Shown here one piece after another: positions 61,908-64,000 of a stretch of DNA of 64,000 nt. This DNA comes from an uncultured Aequorivita sp. (lineage in GTDB: Bacteria > Bacteroidota > Bacteroidia > Flavobacteriales > Flavobacteriaceae): assembly GCA_937125455.1 (NCBI GenBank), contig CAKZLK010000017.1, positions 62,001-126,000 of the forward strand. Direction: 5' to 3'. Position 1 is the first letter of the stretch. Each line of letters opens with the position of its first letter. The notes beneath the pieces were generated by a model. That model was given only the letters and a program-made list of their open reading frames with translations, made no database searches and was not told the DNA's origin. A program made the translations under genes and the position numbers.

Positions 61908-63509
61908 ATGGTGGGTAATAACCAAACTAAAAAAACGATTTCCGTTGAAAAATACGGGATCAACAACGCAAAAGTTAAGTATCAACTTTCTTCAGAACAA
62001 CTTCACGACGAAACATTAGAAAAAGGCCAAGGAAAAGAGGCCGCTAGCGGTGCGCTTGCAGTAGACACAGGAGAATTTACAGGAAGATCTCCCAAAGACA
62101 GGTTTATTGTTAAAGATGATGTTACGCGTGATAAAGTATGGTGGGGAAATATAAACATTCCATTTCCGCCCAATATGTTCGATGCGCTTTATGACAAAGT
62201 AATGGACTATCTTTCTGGGAAGGAAGTTTATGTTCGTGATAGCTATGCCTGTGCTGATGAAAATTACAAACTGAACATTCGTGTAATTACTGAAACACCT
62301 TGGTCCAATATGTTTGCCTTCAATATGTTTCTTAGACCTAATGAAGAGGAACTGGCGACATTCGATCCAGAATGGCTTATTGTAAACGCCCCTGGATTTA
62401 TTGCAAATCCAGAGATTGATGGAACACGTCAACATAATTTTGCAATCCTCAATTTCACTAAAAAGATTGCTTTAATTGGTGGAACTGGTTACACAGGTGA
62501 AATTAAAAAAGGTATTTTTTCTGCATTAAATTTTATCTTACCAGTTTATAAGAACACAATGCCAATGCACTGTTCTGCAAATGTGGGCGATAACGGGGAA
62601 ACTGCCATTTTCTTTGGACTTTCGGGAACTGGGAAAACTACACTTTCCGCAGATCCAGCACGTAAATTGATTGGTGATGATGAACATGGATGGACACCTG
62701 ACAATACCATCTTCAATTTTGAAGGGGGTTGTTATGCAAAAGTGATAAATCTTACTGAAGAACACGAACCGGACATTTTTAACGCTATAAAACCAGGAGC
62801 AATTCTTGAAAATGTAGTGATGGATGAAAACGGAGAAGTAGATTTTGCAGATACTTCCATCACCCAAAACACGCGTGTGAGTTACCCTATTTATCACATA
62901 AAAAATATTCAGGTGCCTTCTATTGGCCACAATCCAAAAAATATTTTCTTTTTAACGGCAGATGCTTTTGGTGTTTTGCCTCCTATTTCAAAATTGACTC
63001 CAGGACAGGCTGCTTATCATTTCATTAGTGGCTATACCGCAAAAGTTGCTGGGACTGAAGAAGGCATCAACGAACCAACTCCAAACTTTTCAGCATGTTT
63101 TGGAGCTCCCTTTATGCCACTTCATCCAACAGAATATGCTGAAATGTTAAGCAAGAAAATGAAAGATGCAGGTGTAAATGTTTGGTTGATAAATACTGGC
63201 TGGACTGGCGGTCCTTACGGCGTTGGAAGCCGAATGAAACTGAAATACACCCGAGCAATGATTGCAGCGGCTTTGGAAGGAAAATTAAAAGATGTGGAAT
63301 TTGAAAGGCATCCTATTTTTAATTTGATGATGCCAAAATCCTGCCCAGATGTTCCTAATGAAGTGTTGAATCCAAGAGAAACATGGAAGAATAAAAAGGC
63401 TTATGATATTCAAGCTAATGAACTTTCAAATTCCTTTAAGGAAAACTTTAAAAAGTTTGAAGCTTATGCAAATGATGAAATTCTTTCGGGAGCTCCAGCT
63501 TCAGAATAG
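61908..63509 (+). CDS. pckA: Phosphoenolpyruvate carboxykinase (ATP)
   Basis: The 533-residue enzyme interconverts oxaloacetate and phosphoenolpyruvate with ATP, in gluconeogenesis. Motifs are TGEFTGRSPKDRFIV near the N-terminus, MHCSANVG, the kinase-1a loop FFGLSGTGKTTLSADP at about 237-252, IGDDEHGW and the C-terminal LINTGWTGGPYGVGSRM. The ATG at 61908 is preferred over the TTG at 61872, which overlaps the promoter box. Length is normal. A long terminator follows. Confidence 0.97.
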   Translation: MVGNNQTKKTISVEKYGINNAKVKYQLSSEQLHDETLEKGQGKEAASGALAVDTGEFTGRSPKDRFIVKDDVTRDKVWWGNINIPFPPNMFDALYDKVMDYLSGKEVYVRDSYACADENYKLNIRVITETPWSNMFAFNMFLRPNEEELATFDPEWLIVNAPGFIANPEIDGTRQHNFAILNFTKKIALIGGTGYTGEIKKGIFSALNFILPVYKNTMPMHCSANVGDNGETAIFFGLSGTGKTTLSADPARKLIGDDEHGWTPDNTIFNFEGGCYAKVINLTEEHEPDIFNAIKPGAILENVVMDENGEVDFADTSITQNTRVSYPIYHIKNIQVPSIGHNPKNIFFLTADAFGVLPPISKLTPGQAAYHFISGYTAKVAGTEEGINEPTPNFSACFGAPFMPLHPTEYAEMLSKKMKDAGVNVWLINTGWTGGPYGVGSRMKLKYTRAMIAAALEGKLKDVEFERHPIFNLMMPKSCPDVPNEVLNPRETWKNKKAYDIQANELSNSFKENFKKFEAYANDEILSGAPASE

Positions 63510-63521
63510 TTTCAAAAATAT

Positions 63522-63571
63522 AATTGCACTAAAAAAGGCTTGCCACATGGCAAGCCTTTTTTAGTGCAATT
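63522..63571. terminator. Bidirectional terminator with 24-base stem
   Basis: The sequences AATTGCACTAAAAAAGG..GCCA and its complement form a nearly perfect 24-base stem. It lies between pckA and the converging hemD. Confidence 0.92.
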
Positions 63572-63579
63572 ATTAAAGT

Positions 63580-64000
63580 TTATTTCTTATTGTTTACTTC
63601 TTTTATATATTTCTCCAAAGCCATTGTCATAGAAGGTGTTTCTGGAGTTGGAGCTTGTATATCTACACGTAGGCCTTGTTCTGTTGCAGCCTTTACAGTA
63701 GTGTTACCAAATACAGCTATTCGGGTATCCTTTTGATCGAAATCTGGAAAGTTTTCAAATAAAGACTCAATTCCACTTGGGCTAAAAAACACCAAAATAT
63801 CGTAATAAACATCCCGCAAATCTGAAAGATCGCTGATTACGGTTTTGTAAAAAGTGGCTTCTTTCCAATCTACTTTCAGCTCATTAAGAACAAGTGGCAC
63901 TTCGGGTTTCAATTTATCTGAAGTTGGAAGCAGGAATTTTTCGTTTTTATATTTTTTGATCAATGGGGCCAGTTCTGAAAAAGTTCTTTTACCCACATAA
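63580..64000 (-). CDS. hemD: Uroporphyrinogen-III synthase (5' end outside window)
   Basis: About 140 C-terminal codons are present: YVGKRTFSELAPLIKKYKNE, FLLPTSDKLKPEVPL, DILVFFSPSGIESLFENFPDF (split), RIAVFGNTTVKAATEQGL and APTPETPSMTMAL are the C-terminal half of the HemD fold. The enzyme cyclises hydroxymethylbilane to uroporphyrinogen III in haem synthesis. The frame is open to the window edge, and the codon at 63996 is not a start but GTG (Val) within YVGKR. The missing part should lie beyond 64000. Confidence 0.9.
   Translation of the reverse strand, partial: YVGKRTFSELAPLIKKYKNEKFLLPTSDKLKPEVPLVLNELKVDWKEATFYKTVISDLSDLRDVYYDILVFFSPSGIESLFENFPDFDQKDTRIAVFGNTTVKAATEQGLRVDIQAPTPETPSMTMALEKYIKEVNNKK

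Noticed and set aside
62016-62435. 139-residue antisense frame within pckA
   Set aside because: It is a shadow of the pckA coding frame with no family-like sequence; the same holds for other long antisense frames in katG, radA and leuS.

Overview
The window is a stretch of chromosome from a member of the Bacteroidota, almost certainly family Flavobacteriaceae. The evidence is low GC, TAnnTTTG -7 promoter motifs with little Shine-Dalgarno signal, type IX secretion (T9SS) C-terminal sorting domains, DUF4270, DUF3127, DUF3098 and DUF4301 proteins, a TonB-dependent receptor under a TPP riboswitch, and the gene order DUF4270 / short GT5 protein / panC / panD. The genus cannot be fixed from the sequence alone. 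No rRNA, tRNA, CRISPR array, prophage or classical insertion sequence was seen. Genes are tightly packed, and the only gene-free gap over 300 bases (38934-39324) is filled by a promoter, a TPP riboswitch and a terminator.

Layout. 1-3760: DUF4270 lipoprotein (cut by the window edge), truncated glycogen-synthase-like protein, panC, panD and a flippase-like membrane protein. 3840-8509: serine-less esterase-fold protein, then a beta-propeller sensor kinase with its LuxR-type regulator. 8557-16816: radA, a glutaryl-CoA-dehydrogenase-like enzyme, aldo/keto reductase, exonuclease III and a 1155-residue outer-membrane protein. 16855-23972: two sister lipoproteins, glyS, a coiled-coil protein, comF, a Big_5 lipoprotein, an omega-amidase-like enzyme and an ankyrin protein. 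24047-30935: katG, an aminotransferase, a Vsr-like nuclease, ahcY, a phosphopantetheinyl transferase and a GGGP synthase. 31034-41517: a probable thiamine salvage operon, DUF4301, arfB, a sigma-54 activator convergent with a hybrid kinase, and the riboswitch-controlled TonB receptor. 42142-50019: greA, HIT protein, sensor kinase, flavin reductase, DUF3127, aat, a secreted peptidylarginine-deiminase-like protein with a T9SS tail, twin TPR proteins and tag. 50041-53519: TonB-like protein, truB, uppP, DUF3098 and ftsX. 53640-64000: UbiA-type prenyltransferase, leuS, a zinc protease, an Omp28-like T9SS protein, a saccharopine-dehydrogenase-like protein, DUF423, pckA and hemD (cut).

The most striking feature is leuS. 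Its reading frame is kept open through a roughly 154-codon insertion that encodes an apparently intact DUF559 endonuclease domain (PD-(D/E)XK type). The insertion sits at the start of the CP1 editing domain and is bracketed by outward-facing, C/G-rich palindromic repeats. Two more 33-bp copies of the same palindrome family interrupt leuS in frame, each adding eleven codons. A 65-bp inverted pair of the family, without a nuclease, fills the space between the genes ending at 11357 and 11423. Together these suggest a protein-tolerated palindromic repeat family, with one composite copy carrying a nuclease. This is an inference that needs comparative data.

The second linked theme is thiamine uptake: a TPP riboswitch and attenuator control a TonB receptor (39325-41517), and 5-8 kb away an operon encodes a thiamine-binding YkoF/MTH1187-like protein, a PnuC-type permease and a NadR-like kinase.
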